A program made the position numbers and the translations under genes. Shown one piece after another: positions 35,401 to 44,295 of a stretch of 44,295 nucleotides of DNA. Within the stretch, counting starts at the first letter, position 1. Every line of letters begins with the position of its first letter. Below the pieces are notes generated by a model. That model was not told the DNA's origin, made no database searches, and saw nothing but the letters and a program-made list of their open reading frames with translations. The stretch is taken from contig JASJCI010000004.1 in assembly GCA_030066085.1 (NCBI GenBank), positions 1 to 44,295 of the forward strand, in the 5' to 3' direction. The DNA is from Gammaproteobacteria bacterium (GTDB lineage Bacteria > Pseudomonadota > Gammaproteobacteria > GCA-001735895).

Positions 35401-35813
35401 CCGGGCCGACGGGTGCCGAAAGCCTGCTGCTCAGGCTGCGCGAGCAAATCGAATTCTACAACGACCCGCTGCAGCTGATCGGCGCCGACACCTTCATCAC
35501 CCGCCTGAACGACATGCGCGAAGAACTGATCTCGGAGACCGCGAACACGGAAAAAGTCGTCGGCAGCAGCCTGACGGTCACGGCCGGTCTATCGGTCGGT
35601 TACGTGGTCTGGCTGGCGCGCAGTGGCGTGTTGCTCAGCAGCGCATTGTCGTCGCTGCCCGCCTGGCGCTTCATCGATCCCCTGCCCGTGCTGGCCGGGA
35701 TGCAGACCAACCGGGCCGATGACGACGAGGAATCGCTCGAATCGCTGGTCGCCGACAATGCGGACGAAGCACGGCAACCGGAGACCGGACGCGAGGACAA
35801 AAGCGATGCGTAG
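29415..35813 (+). CDS. Giant LEPR-XLL / DUF4347 surface protein with beta-propeller, LamG and tandem Ig-like repeats
   Basis: This is a 2,132-residue protein. Residues 26-36 (MEPRILLSADA) form an LEPR-XLL-type motif, and no classical signal peptide is seen. DUF4347 spans about 120-293, with LVSHG (His-183) and YGCNLAAG (Cys-226). A DNRLRE domain follows (about 297-455). A cadherin-like domain (from about 457) is interrupted by six TolB-like WSPDGS blades (about 514-780) and resumes at FDGTFTYVPDAGFSG. A second cadherin/VCBS-like domain is interrupted by a LamG domain (about 865-1100). Six ~120-residue repeats (1170-1893), a Pro/Glu-rich linker, and a C-terminal hydrophobic segment (about 2055-2095) with an acidic tail end it. 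RTX nonapeptides are absent. Adhesion or ligand binding at the surface is likely. The export route is inferred from the adaptors upstream. Confidence 0.88.
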   Translation: MRKLKPGTRGVAPALARTSPIFFERMEPRILLSADALSGLAPADPFGDNDPARNVMNAGESAGYLLEIYAANAGDQDNEPIAIDQAGLLDTLRTNFDDIEPVADSASMLGALLDSQQVENRREVVFVDAATPDYQQLLAAFDTDTPGTDYQVFVLQSDRDGIEQISEILAGFDGIDALHLVSHGNQQGIQLGTGWLDQASIDRYATAIGGWSAALDKDADLLIYGCNLAAGPSGQQLVTSLAELTTADVAASDDLTGATRLGGDWELEYVYGDIETAVSFAATAQQAWSNVLAVSSLNPSQDSYIDINSSTSNYGSATSLIIDRSGGDEGDQRALLQFDLSFIASSSTINSADLVLEATATTGPFTVYVYEVTQAWNEGTVTWDTAPTYDNSSVTTLTPAGTGQHSFDLTALVQDWVDGSKTNFGIMLGSSEPGTTTFTYDSYEGTNAPRLVLDYTNAAPVAQDDSYSTLEDVNLVVSSGNDLLDNDSDADGNTLTAEVTDGPDNGTLVFAPAGLGSDTNLTNEVAFDHHPRWSPDGSKIAFTSESGAGGDRDIYVMNADGTGVTALTTDGTFTDEQPVWSPDGSMLAITSNRDGDNEIFIIDATDGSVIRQLTSDAGADQRPTWSPDGSQIAWTSDRGGDFDIWVANADGSGVPTRLTSAGGDDTQPVWSPDGSKILFTSLRDGNENIYVMDADGNNQNQLTSDTGSDRIGGWSPDGSKIFFTSDRSGNYDIWVMDADGSNERVVEATATDEFWTEVSPDGTTMLTMRGFEIYSMPLQFDGTFTYVPDAGFSGVDSFSYVANDGSENSNVATASITVNPDIPPMAQDDSYTTDADTVLTLAAPGVLANDSASIATPGATLEYIAQQDTDGNNTWEDTTGVAGYDFDFSGSDVVRDDSIGDAQAGISAAYVFGSGAAVTPNLGLSPDLFADLPGNPTDAAASFEFWIRPTDASGSEIIFDVGNGVDSAGNEGASLRLNGSLLEWVVWDDNGNDIAFATRDISAEIASGKFIQVVATIDPNDPATTVSLSINGGPSDTDYDGGINDWESPGESPSIGDNDGFTRVLNTSPDAEFFQGEIAAFRFYESVLSAAEIQKNFDSMYFSVVGHDATSTLGAAVTVNGDGSFSYDPGALFDGLAAGATVVDTFDYTIEDTEGSQDTATVSVTVTGVNDAPTATNLSSTSAYNEGDASVPITDIVVSDVDTGEVITATLTLVDTATGSLSTNDGAIYTPGTGVWSITGSVAQVNTALANLVFNPLVNNDVDTTIDVSIDDGNEDGGSALTGTINLDVTPANDAPTATNLNSTSAYNEGDASVAITDIVVSDVDTGEVITATLTLVDTATGSLSANDGATYTPGTGIWTITGSVAQVNTALANLVFNPTVNNDIDTTIDVSIDDGSGPLSGTINLDVTPVNNAPTATNLNSTSAYNEGDASVAITDIVVSDVDTGEVITATLTLTNTATGILSTNDGAIYTPGTGVWSITGSVAQVNTALANLVFFPALNNDADTTIDVDIDDGNEDGGGALTGTINLDVTPVNDPPTATNLSSTSVYTEGDASVAITDIVVSDVDTGEVITATLTLADTATGSLSANDGAIYTPGTGVWSITGSVAQVNTALANLVFFPALNNDVDTTIDVDIDDGSGPLTGTIDLDVTPVNDAPTATNLNSTSAYTEGAASVAITDIVVSDVDTGEVITATLTLVDTATGSLSANDGATYTPGTGVWSITGSVTQVNTALANLVFNPLVNNTVDTTIDVDIDDGSGPLSGTINLDVSPANDAPTATGLNSTSAYDEGDASVALNDIVITDTDAGDIVTATLTLVDTATGSLSANDGASYDAATGVWSITGTVAQVNTALANLAFIPNPGNNVDSSIAVSIDDGDEDGSGPLLGVMNITLNPLLGVTAITPTPLPDTEPPETAPPTNDPVEPPAASEEEAGPDVAESVLETPVSEPPPTVDTDPNVVAQIRQPDRTLPPTSDANSEDPPTRTDNRDETRAADRPGPTGAESLLLRLREQIEFYNDPLQLIGADTFITRLNDMREELISETANTEKVVGSSLTVTAGLSVGYVVWLARSGVLLSSALSSLPAWRFIDPLPVLAGMQTNRADDDEESLESLVADNADEARQPETGREDKSDA
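32922..35094 (+). repeat. Six tandem Ig/cadherin-like repeats in the giant gene
   Basis: Units start (N of NDAPTA) at 32922, 33291, 33648, 34017, 34374 and 34731. Periods are 369, 357, 369, 357 and 357 bp. The difference is a four-residue extension (DGNEDGGxALTG against DGSGPLxG). Units 1-5 are very similar even at DNA level, and unit 6 is the most diverged. They contain DIVVSDVDTGEVITATLTL and VWSITGSVAQVNTALANLVF. The number of units is likely to vary between strains. Confidence 0.92.
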
Positions 35814-35845
35814 ACCTGTCGCCCCGGATTACAGGATCGAGCGCC

Positions 35846-39106
<3,261 letters not shown>

Positions 39107-39219
39107 AGGTAGCGGATCCAGCGACGCCCCGGCAGTAATAGTTTTTATCAATTAATGGATGTTTCATTCCTGACGACACTATCAGCACGGGACAAATAAT
39201 TATTACCGGGAGAGTTATT

Positions 39220-40992
39220 CTGAGCTCGGAGCATTCACAGGCAACGAATCTGAAAACATCGACCATCATGATGGTCGACGACGAACCCGTGATGCTGGAA
39301 ATCGTGCAGGTTCTGCTCGAGGAAGAAGGTTACCGGCATTTCGTCTCGGTCGACGACTCGACCCGGGCCATCGACCAGCTGGTCCAATCCAATCCCGATA
39401 TCCTGTTGCTGGACCTCGACATGCCGGAGGTCGACGGCTTCGAGGTGCTGTCGCGGGTGCGCAAGCTCGAGGACTACCAGTACCTGCCGGTTATTATCCT
39501 GACCGCGTCGGAGAACCCCGTGAACAAGCTCCGGGCCCTCGAACTGGGCGCCACCGATTTCCTGTCCAAGCCGGTCGACCCCAGTGAACTGGCGCTGCGG
39601 ATTCGCAATACCCTGGCGGCCAAGGCTTACCAGGATCAGCTCACCTACTACGACAACCTGACCGGCTTGCCCAACCGCAAGTTATTCACCAGCCATCTCG
39701 GCAAGGCGATTGCCCAGGCTCAGCAAGACAATCGCAACCTGGTACTGCTGGAAATCGGCCTCGATTATTTTCAGAACATCAACGAAACCCTCGGCGTGCA
39801 GGGTGGGGACCGGATCCTGCGCAGCGTCGCCGAACGACTGCTCGGCGTGATCCGTGGTAACGATATCGTCGGCCGCAGCAGCCTGTCGTTGCCGATAGAA
39901 AACACGGCGCGAACCGGCGGTGACGAGTTTTCGGTCGCGCTGTACGGCAACGACAGTGTCGAGAATGCCTCGGTGGTCTGTAACCGGCTGCTGGCAGCGA
40001 TCAGGAACCCCTTCGACCTCGACGGTGAAAACGTCCACCTGACCGCCAGCATCGGCATCGCCGTGTACCCCGACGACGGCGAAGAAGCCGACGCGCTGAT
40101 CAAGCATGCCGCTTCGGCGCAGGATTTCGCCAAGAAACAGGGCCGTGACCGCTTCCAGTTCTACTCCAGCGAAATGGAGGCGCATTCCAGGGCGCTGATC
40201 AAGATGATGGCGGATCTGAAAACGGCGCTGCAGGAAGAGCAGTTCGAACTCCATTACCAGCCGCAGATCGATGTCGCCAGCGGCGCCATTACCGGCATGG
40301 AAAGCCTGATCCGCTGGATTCATCCGCAGGATGGACTGATTCCGCCGCTGAAATTCATCCCGGTGGCCGAGGAGATCGGGCTGATCAGTGAAATCGGCGA
40401 GTGGGTTATGCACGAAGCCTGCTGCAGCGCCAGCGAGTGGAACGCGGCGGGTTATAGCGATCTCAGGGTGTCGGTCAATGTCTCGGCCAGGCAGTTTGCC
40501 GATGCGAAATTCAAGGCCTCGGTCGAATCCGCGCTGCGCAGCAGCGGCCTGGACCCGCGCAACCTGGTGCTGGAAATCACCGAGAGCATGCTGGTCGGCG
40601 ACACCGATCAGCTGGCAGTCCTGCTGCACGACATCCGTGATCTCGGCGTATCTTTTTCGCTCGACGATTTCGGCACGGGCTACTCGTCCCTGAGCTACCT
40701 GAAAAAATTCCCCATCGACGAACTGAAGATCGACCGCTCGTTCATGCTCGGCGTACCGGCCAATCCGGACGACAACTCGCTGGTCCGGGCAATCATCGCG
40801 ATGGCGCACAGCCTCGGGCAGCAGGTGGTCGCGGAAGGTGTCGAGGAAGCCGCGCAGATGGAATATCTCGGGCAGCACGGCTGCAATACCGTGCAGGGAT
40901 ATTATTACAGCAAACCGCTGTGTGCGACCGATTTCGGCGACTACCTGGCGGCCCGGGTCGAGCACCCTGGAGCGCGCCGCTCAGGCACCTAG
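39220..40992 (+). CDS. Response regulator with GGDEF and EAL domains (c-di-GMP turnover)
   Basis: The protein has about 590 residues if started at the CTG at 39220, or 574 from the ATG at 39268. The CTG is preferred because GGGAG lies seven bases upstream and because the ATG would remove most of the receiver's first strand (STIMMVDDEP). The receiver has its acceptor Asp in LLLDLDMPEVDG and Lys in LSKPVD. The GGDEF domain has an intact RTGGDEF, preceded by an insertion of about a dozen residues. The EAL domain reads ESL but keeps VNVSARQ, LEITESML, LDDFGTGYSS, LKIDRSF and VAEGVE. Both activities are therefore possible. It is last in the cassette and the likely partner of the hybrid kinase. About 110 non-coding bases precede it. 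Confidence 0.9.
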   Translation: MSSEHSQATNLKTSTIMMVDDEPVMLEIVQVLLEEEGYRHFVSVDDSTRAIDQLVQSNPDILLLDLDMPEVDGFEVLSRVRKLEDYQYLPVIILTASENPVNKLRALELGATDFLSKPVDPSELALRIRNTLAAKAYQDQLTYYDNLTGLPNRKLFTSHLGKAIAQAQQDNRNLVLLEIGLDYFQNINETLGVQGGDRILRSVAERLLGVIRGNDIVGRSSLSLPIENTARTGGDEFSVALYGNDSVENASVVCNRLLAAIRNPFDLDGENVHLTASIGIAVYPDDGEEADALIKHAASAQDFAKKQGRDRFQFYSSEMEAHSRALIKMMADLKTALQEEQFELHYQPQIDVASGAITGMESLIRWIHPQDGLIPPLKFIPVAEEIGLISEIGEWVMHEACCSASEWNAAGYSDLRVSVNVSARQFADAKFKASVESALRSSGLDPRNLVLEITESMLVGDTDQLAVLLHDIRDLGVSFSLDDFGTGYSSLSYLKKFPIDELKIDRSFMLGVPANPDDNSLVRAIIAMAHSLGQQVVAEGVEEAAQMEYLGQHGCNTVQGYYYSKPLCATDFGDYLAARVEHPGARRSGT

Positions 40993-41011
40993 TCCCGCCA
41001 CAGCCGCGCTA

Positions 41012-41029
41012 CCCGGGGGAGTCCCCGGG
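41012..41029. terminator. Possible bidirectional terminator hairpin
   Basis: CCCGGGG-GAGT-CCCCGGG is a perfect 7-bp GC stem with a 4-base loop. It lies in the 55-base gap between the convergent stops of the GGDEF-EAL gene (40992) and the dehydrogenase gene (41048). No T-run follows on either strand, so the hairpin is certain but its role as terminator is inferred from position. Confidence 0.5.
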
Positions 41030-41047
41030 AAGAAGCAGCAATCATTG

Positions 41048-43507
41048 TCAGCCGCGCATGCGCTCCGCTTTCGGATCGTACATTGCACCGAGCGACGCCT
41101 TCGCCGGGATGCGTTCGCCGCCGACATCGATTTCGAAACTGCCGGCCTCGATGTATTCGCGGGTGACTTCTTCCTCGACCTCGACGTAACCCAGGCCGAC
41201 CGCGCCACCGAGCGTATGACCGTAATCACCCGAGGTCAGGTGACCGACGATTTCGCCGTCGCGCACGATCGGCTCGTGGTGATACAGCGTGACCTCGGGG
41301 TCTTCGAGCAGGAACTGCACGAGGCGTTTGCGCATGAAGCCGCGGTCTTCCTTCTGCTTCAGGATCGCGTCGCGACCCTTGAAAGCTATGTCCTTGTCGA
41401 AGTTGCAGACGAATCCCATGCCGCATTCGAGCGGGGTATCGTGATCGGCGACGTCGTGACCGTAGTGAACAAATTTCTTTTCCAGCCGGCAGGAGTTCAG
41501 CGCGTGCATGCCGGCCAGGCGCAGGCCGTAGCCCTCGCCTTTTTCCCACAGGTAATCGAAGCAGTGGCGCGCCTGGTCGACCGGCACGTACAGTTCCCAG
41601 CCTAGTTCGCCGACGTAGGAGACACGACCGGCATAAGCGCGCGCCATGCCGAGCTCGACGGCCTGGAAGTCACCGAAGGGAAAGCTCGCGGTAGTCATGT
41701 CATGCCCCAGCGCATCGGTCAGCAGCGCGCGGCTGTCCGGGCCCATGACGCCGAGCATCGCCCAGCCGTTGGTCATGTCGCTGACGCAGCAGAACTCGTC
41801 CTCGCCGATGTTCGCCTGCAGCCAGTGCAGGTCCTTGATCGTCTGCGCCGCGCCACTGATGACCCAGAACTCGTTTTCGGCGATGCGGGTCACGGTGAGA
41901 TCCGCCTCGATACCGCCGTGATCGTTGAGCCAGTGGGTGTAGACCATGCGCCCGGGTTCGACGTCGACGTTGGCGCTGGATACGCGCTGCAGGACTTTTA
42001 CCGCGTCGCGGCCCTGCACCAGGTACTTGGAGAAGCTGCTCTGGTCGAACAGCACGACCTTTTCGCGCGCGGCACGGTGTTCGTCGGCGCTGTATTCGAA
42101 CCAGTTCTGCTTGCCGAAGCTGTACTCGTATTTCGGCTCGACGCCATCCGGTGCAAACCAGTTGGGTCGCTCCCAGCCGGCGGCTTCGCCGAAACAGGCG
42201 TTGCGCTCGAGCAGGCGTTCATGCAGTGGCGAATGCCGCAGGTTGCGCGAGGTTACCATCTGCTTGTACGGGTAGTGGTTGTCGTACAGCAGGCCGAGGG
42301 TTTCGGTCACCCGTTGCTGGATGTACTTCTGCGTCGACTGGAACGGGAACATGCGACGGATATCGTTGCCCCACAGGTCCATCGGCGCCTTGCCTTCGTG
42401 CATCCAGTCGGCGAGCGCGCGGCCGAGGCCGCCGGAGGTCTGGATACCCACGGAGTTCAGGCCGCAGGCGACGTAGAAACCCTTGAGCTCGGGCGCTTCG
42501 CCCATGTGGAACTGGTCGTCCGGGGTGAAGCTTTCCGGGCCGCAGAAGAAACTGCGCCAGCCGCATTCGGCCAGCATCGGCACGCGCTCCATCGCGGCTT
42601 CGAGCACCGGCATGAACTGCTCGTCCATGTGGCCCTCGAGCTCCTCGAAAGCGAAGTCGAGCGGTACGCCGTCCATGCCCCAGGGCACGGCGTTGGGTTC
42701 GAAGGCGCCGACCAGCAAGCTACCGGCGTCTTCGCGGTAGTACGCGCACTTGTCGTGGTCGCGCAGGACCGGCAGGTCGGACGGCAGGCCGTCGAGCTTC
42801 TCGGTATGCGCGTAGTAGTGTTCGCAGGCGTGCAGCGGCACGCTGACACCGGCCATGGCGCCGATTTCGCGACCCCACAGGCCGCCGCAGTTGACGACGA
42901 AGTCGGCGGCGATTTCGCCATCGGTGGTCTCCACGCCGGTAACGCGCCCGTTGGCCTGCTTGATGCCCGTAACGCGAACACCTTCCAGGCACTTCGCGCC
43001 GCGCGCCCGCGCACCCTTGACGAAAGCCTGGGTCACATCGACCGGGCTCGCGGTACCGTCCTGCGCCACCCAGCTGCCGCCGAGCAGGTCGCCGGTTTCG
43101 ACAAACGGGTAGATTTCCTTGATTTCCGACGGCGTGATGATATCGACCTGGGTCACGCCGAAGGCGTTGTTCATCGCCGCGACGCGCTTGAGTTCCTCGA
43201 AGCGCGCCTCGCTGTGCGCGATCGACAGCGAGCCGACCTGCTTGAAACCCGTGGACTGGCCGGTCTCGGCCTCGAGTTCGGTCAGCACCGACATCGAGTA
43301 TTCGCACAGGCGCGCGTGCGAATCGTTGGCGCGCATGGTGCCGACCAGGCCGGCCGCGTGCCAGGTCGTGCCGCAGCTGAACTGGTTGCGCTCGAGCAGG
43401 ACCACGTCGGTCCAGCCGAGCCTGGCCAGGTGGTAGGCGACACTGGAGCCGATGACGCCGCCGCCGATGACGACTGCGCTGGCACGTTCGGGAATCTGCT
43501 CGGGCAT
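41048..43507 (-). CDS. Dimethylglycine/sarcosine dehydrogenase-family flavoprotein
   Basis: This 819-residue protein has an N-terminal FAD oxidoreductase domain (about 10-380) with VVIGGGVIGSSVAYHLARLG and CGTTWHAAGL, where the His matches the covalent FAD site of this family. A linker (FAO_M) domain and a GcvT-like folate-binding region (about 430-810; LNDHGGIEADLTVTRI, SYVGELGWELYVP) follow. The family oxidises the N-methyl group of dimethylglycine or sarcosine and passes the one-carbon unit to tetrahydrofolate, a step in glycine betaine breakdown. The two substrates cannot be told apart here. GAGG lies upstream of the ATG at 43507. It is convergent with the cassette and a lone gene in the window. 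No electron-transfer flavoprotein gene is visible. Confidence 0.9.
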   Translation of the reverse strand: MPEQIPERASAVVIGGGVIGSSVAYHLARLGWTDVVLLERNQFSCGTTWHAAGLVGTMRANDSHARLCEYSMSVLTELEAETGQSTGFKQVGSLSIAHSEARFEELKRVAAMNNAFGVTQVDIITPSEIKEIYPFVETGDLLGGSWVAQDGTASPVDVTQAFVKGARARGAKCLEGVRVTGIKQANGRVTGVETTDGEIAADFVVNCGGLWGREIGAMAGVSVPLHACEHYYAHTEKLDGLPSDLPVLRDHDKCAYYREDAGSLLVGAFEPNAVPWGMDGVPLDFAFEELEGHMDEQFMPVLEAAMERVPMLAECGWRSFFCGPESFTPDDQFHMGEAPELKGFYVACGLNSVGIQTSGGLGRALADWMHEGKAPMDLWGNDIRRMFPFQSTQKYIQQRVTETLGLLYDNHYPYKQMVTSRNLRHSPLHERLLERNACFGEAAGWERPNWFAPDGVEPKYEYSFGKQNWFEYSADEHRAAREKVVLFDQSSFSKYLVQGRDAVKVLQRVSSANVDVEPGRMVYTHWLNDHGGIEADLTVTRIAENEFWVISGAAQTIKDLHWLQANIGEDEFCCVSDMTNGWAMLGVMGPDSRALLTDALGHDMTTASFPFGDFQAVELGMARAYAGRVSYVGELGWELYVPVDQARHCFDYLWEKGEGYGLRLAGMHALNSCRLEKKFVHYGHDVADHDTPLECGMGFVCNFDKDIAFKGRDAILKQKEDRGFMRKRLVQFLLEDPEVTLYHHEPIVRDGEIVGHLTSGDYGHTLGGAVGLGYVEVEEEVTREYIEAGSFEIDVGGERIPAKASLGAMYDPKAERMRG

Positions 43508-43621
43508 GACAACAAACCTCGGGGTTGTGTGAATCCGGAACGCGCTATTCTGCTATACCTGCTTCCGCCATAGCAATCGGAATCGACCACCGCAAGCCAT
43601 AATCAAGTAACTACACCCCAT

Positions 43622-43693
43622 CGTCATCCCCGCGCAAGCGGGGATCTCCAGCGGTGCGTTCGTAACAAGATCCCCGCTTGCGCGGGGACGACG
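43622..43693. repeat. Composite palindromic (BIME-like) element, second copy
   Basis: This is the same inverted pair of ATCCCCGC hairpins as at 4445-4552, with outer ends CGTCATCCCC and GGGGACGACG and a shorter centre. Its right hairpin is also the first element of the following tandem array. The gap from 43508 to 43621 should contain the dehydrogenase promoter. A weak candidate (TTGCTA, 18 bases, CAGAAT on the minus strand) is not strong enough to call. Confidence 0.8.
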
Positions 43694-44295
43694 ATGAGCC
43701 GATAGCGGATAACGGCGCGTGCGTCACAAGGCCCCCGCCGGTCCGCCGAAGCGGGATGAGAAACGCCGGTTGTTGTCGCCCCGCGACTTGATCGTGGGGC
43801 CCAGCAGCGAGTTGATATCACTGGATCCCGCGGTCAAGCCGCGGGATGACGATGTGGCGGTAGCAGAAACCGGTGCATGCTTCACGAGATCCCCGCTTGC
43901 GCGGGGACGACGATGAGCCGATAGCGGATAACGGCGCGTGCGTCAGAATGCCCCCGCCGGTCCGCCGAAGCGGGATGAAAACGCCGGTTGTTGTCGCCCC
44001 GCGACTTGATCGTGGGGCCCAGCAGCGAGTTGATATCACTGGATCCCGCGGTTAAACCGCGGGATGACGATGTGGCGGTAGCAGAAACCGGTGCATGCTT
44101 CAAGAGATCCCCGCTTGCGCGGGGACGACGATGTGGCGGTAGCGGATAACGGTGCGTGCGTCACAAGCCCCCCGCCGGTCCGCCGAAGCGGGATGAGAAA
44201 CGCCGGTTGTTGTCGCCCCGCGACTTGATCGCGGGGCCCAGCAGCGAGTTGATATCACTGGATCCCGCGGTCAAGCCGCGGGATGACGATGTGGC
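43669..44295. repeat. Tandem array of a ~218-bp unit rich in hairpins, running off the window
   Basis: Units start with GATCCCCGCTTGCGCGGGGA at 43669, 43888 and 44106 (periods 219 and 218). The third is cut by the window end after 190 bases. Each unit has four hairpin elements: the ATCCCCGC hairpin, a CCGCCGG...CCGG segment, GCCCCGCGACTTGATCG(T/C)GGGGC, and GGATCCCGCGGTCAAGCCGC followed by GGGATGACGATG. No gene is present from 43508 to the end. Short frames across the array only translate the repeat. Confidence 0.92.

Noticed and set aside
32355-35447. 1,030-residue minus-strand open frame opposite the tandem repeats
   Set aside because: It simply translates the complement of the repeat array. 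The plus strand has a continuous domain-bearing protein.
29415-35813. Giant protein as an RTX type I substrate
   Set aside because: No GGxGxDxLx nonapeptides are seen and the C-terminus is a membrane segment with an acidic tail, not a type I secretion signal.
43669-44295. Repeat array as a CRISPR
   Set aside because: Units are about 218 bp with no short repeat/unique-spacer alternation, and no cas gene is present.

Overview
The window is high-GC DNA from a free-living, probably aquatic gammaproteobacterium. The evidence is an MSHA-like type IV pilus locus, several cyclic-di-GMP proteins, an LEPR-XLL/DUF4347-type giant surface protein, a dimethylglycine/sarcosine dehydrogenase, and many REP-like intergenic palindromes beginning or ending in GTCAT. 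The species cannot be named from sequence alone. Both edges lie in repeat DNA.

Minus strand, 233-22542 (transcribed right to left): a pilus locus headed by signalling genes. In order of transcription it holds a PAS histidine kinase, a single-domain response regulator, a GAF/degenerate-GGDEF/EAL protein, a STAS-MshE-type assembly ATPase, a PilC/GspF platform protein, a major pilin, three minor pilins (GspH, GspI and GspJ types), and a ~1,700-residue membrane-anchored protein of the MshP/MshQ position that looks like a tip adhesin. A membrane GGDEF protein and an HDOD protein follow. The alignment complex and pore come last: PilM-, PilN-, PilO- and PilP/MshK-like proteins and an MshL-type secretin. 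Most neighbours overlap or are separated by a few bases. The ATPase keeps both 24-residue cyclic-di-GMP motifs of MshE with the 5-residue spacer, so nearby cyclase and phosphodiesterase genes could act on it directly. No prepilin peptidase or MshM is present.

A divergent methionine-synthase-like gene (22991-24046, minus) separates the pilus locus from a plus-strand cassette, 24457-40992: a GAF-HlyD adaptor, a PqqD-like/M50 protease/HlyD fusion, an HlyD-SPOR fusion, a 2,132-residue LEPR-XLL/DUF4347 protein with a C-terminal membrane segment, a hybrid kinase with three Hpt-like domains, and a REC-GGDEF-EAL protein. No ABC ATPase or TolC gene accompanies the adaptors. I read this cassette as a poorly described system for export, anchoring and perhaps proteolytic release of a giant surface protein, with output into the same second messenger as the pilus. 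That functional model is inference.

A dimethylglycine/sarcosine dehydrogenase-type gene (41048-43507, minus) follows, convergent with the cassette. The last ~700 bases are a palindromic element and a ~218-bp tandem repeat running off the window. Related palindromes occur at 1-20, 4445-4552, 11774-11872 (inside a coding start), 15803-15915 and 22676-22912.
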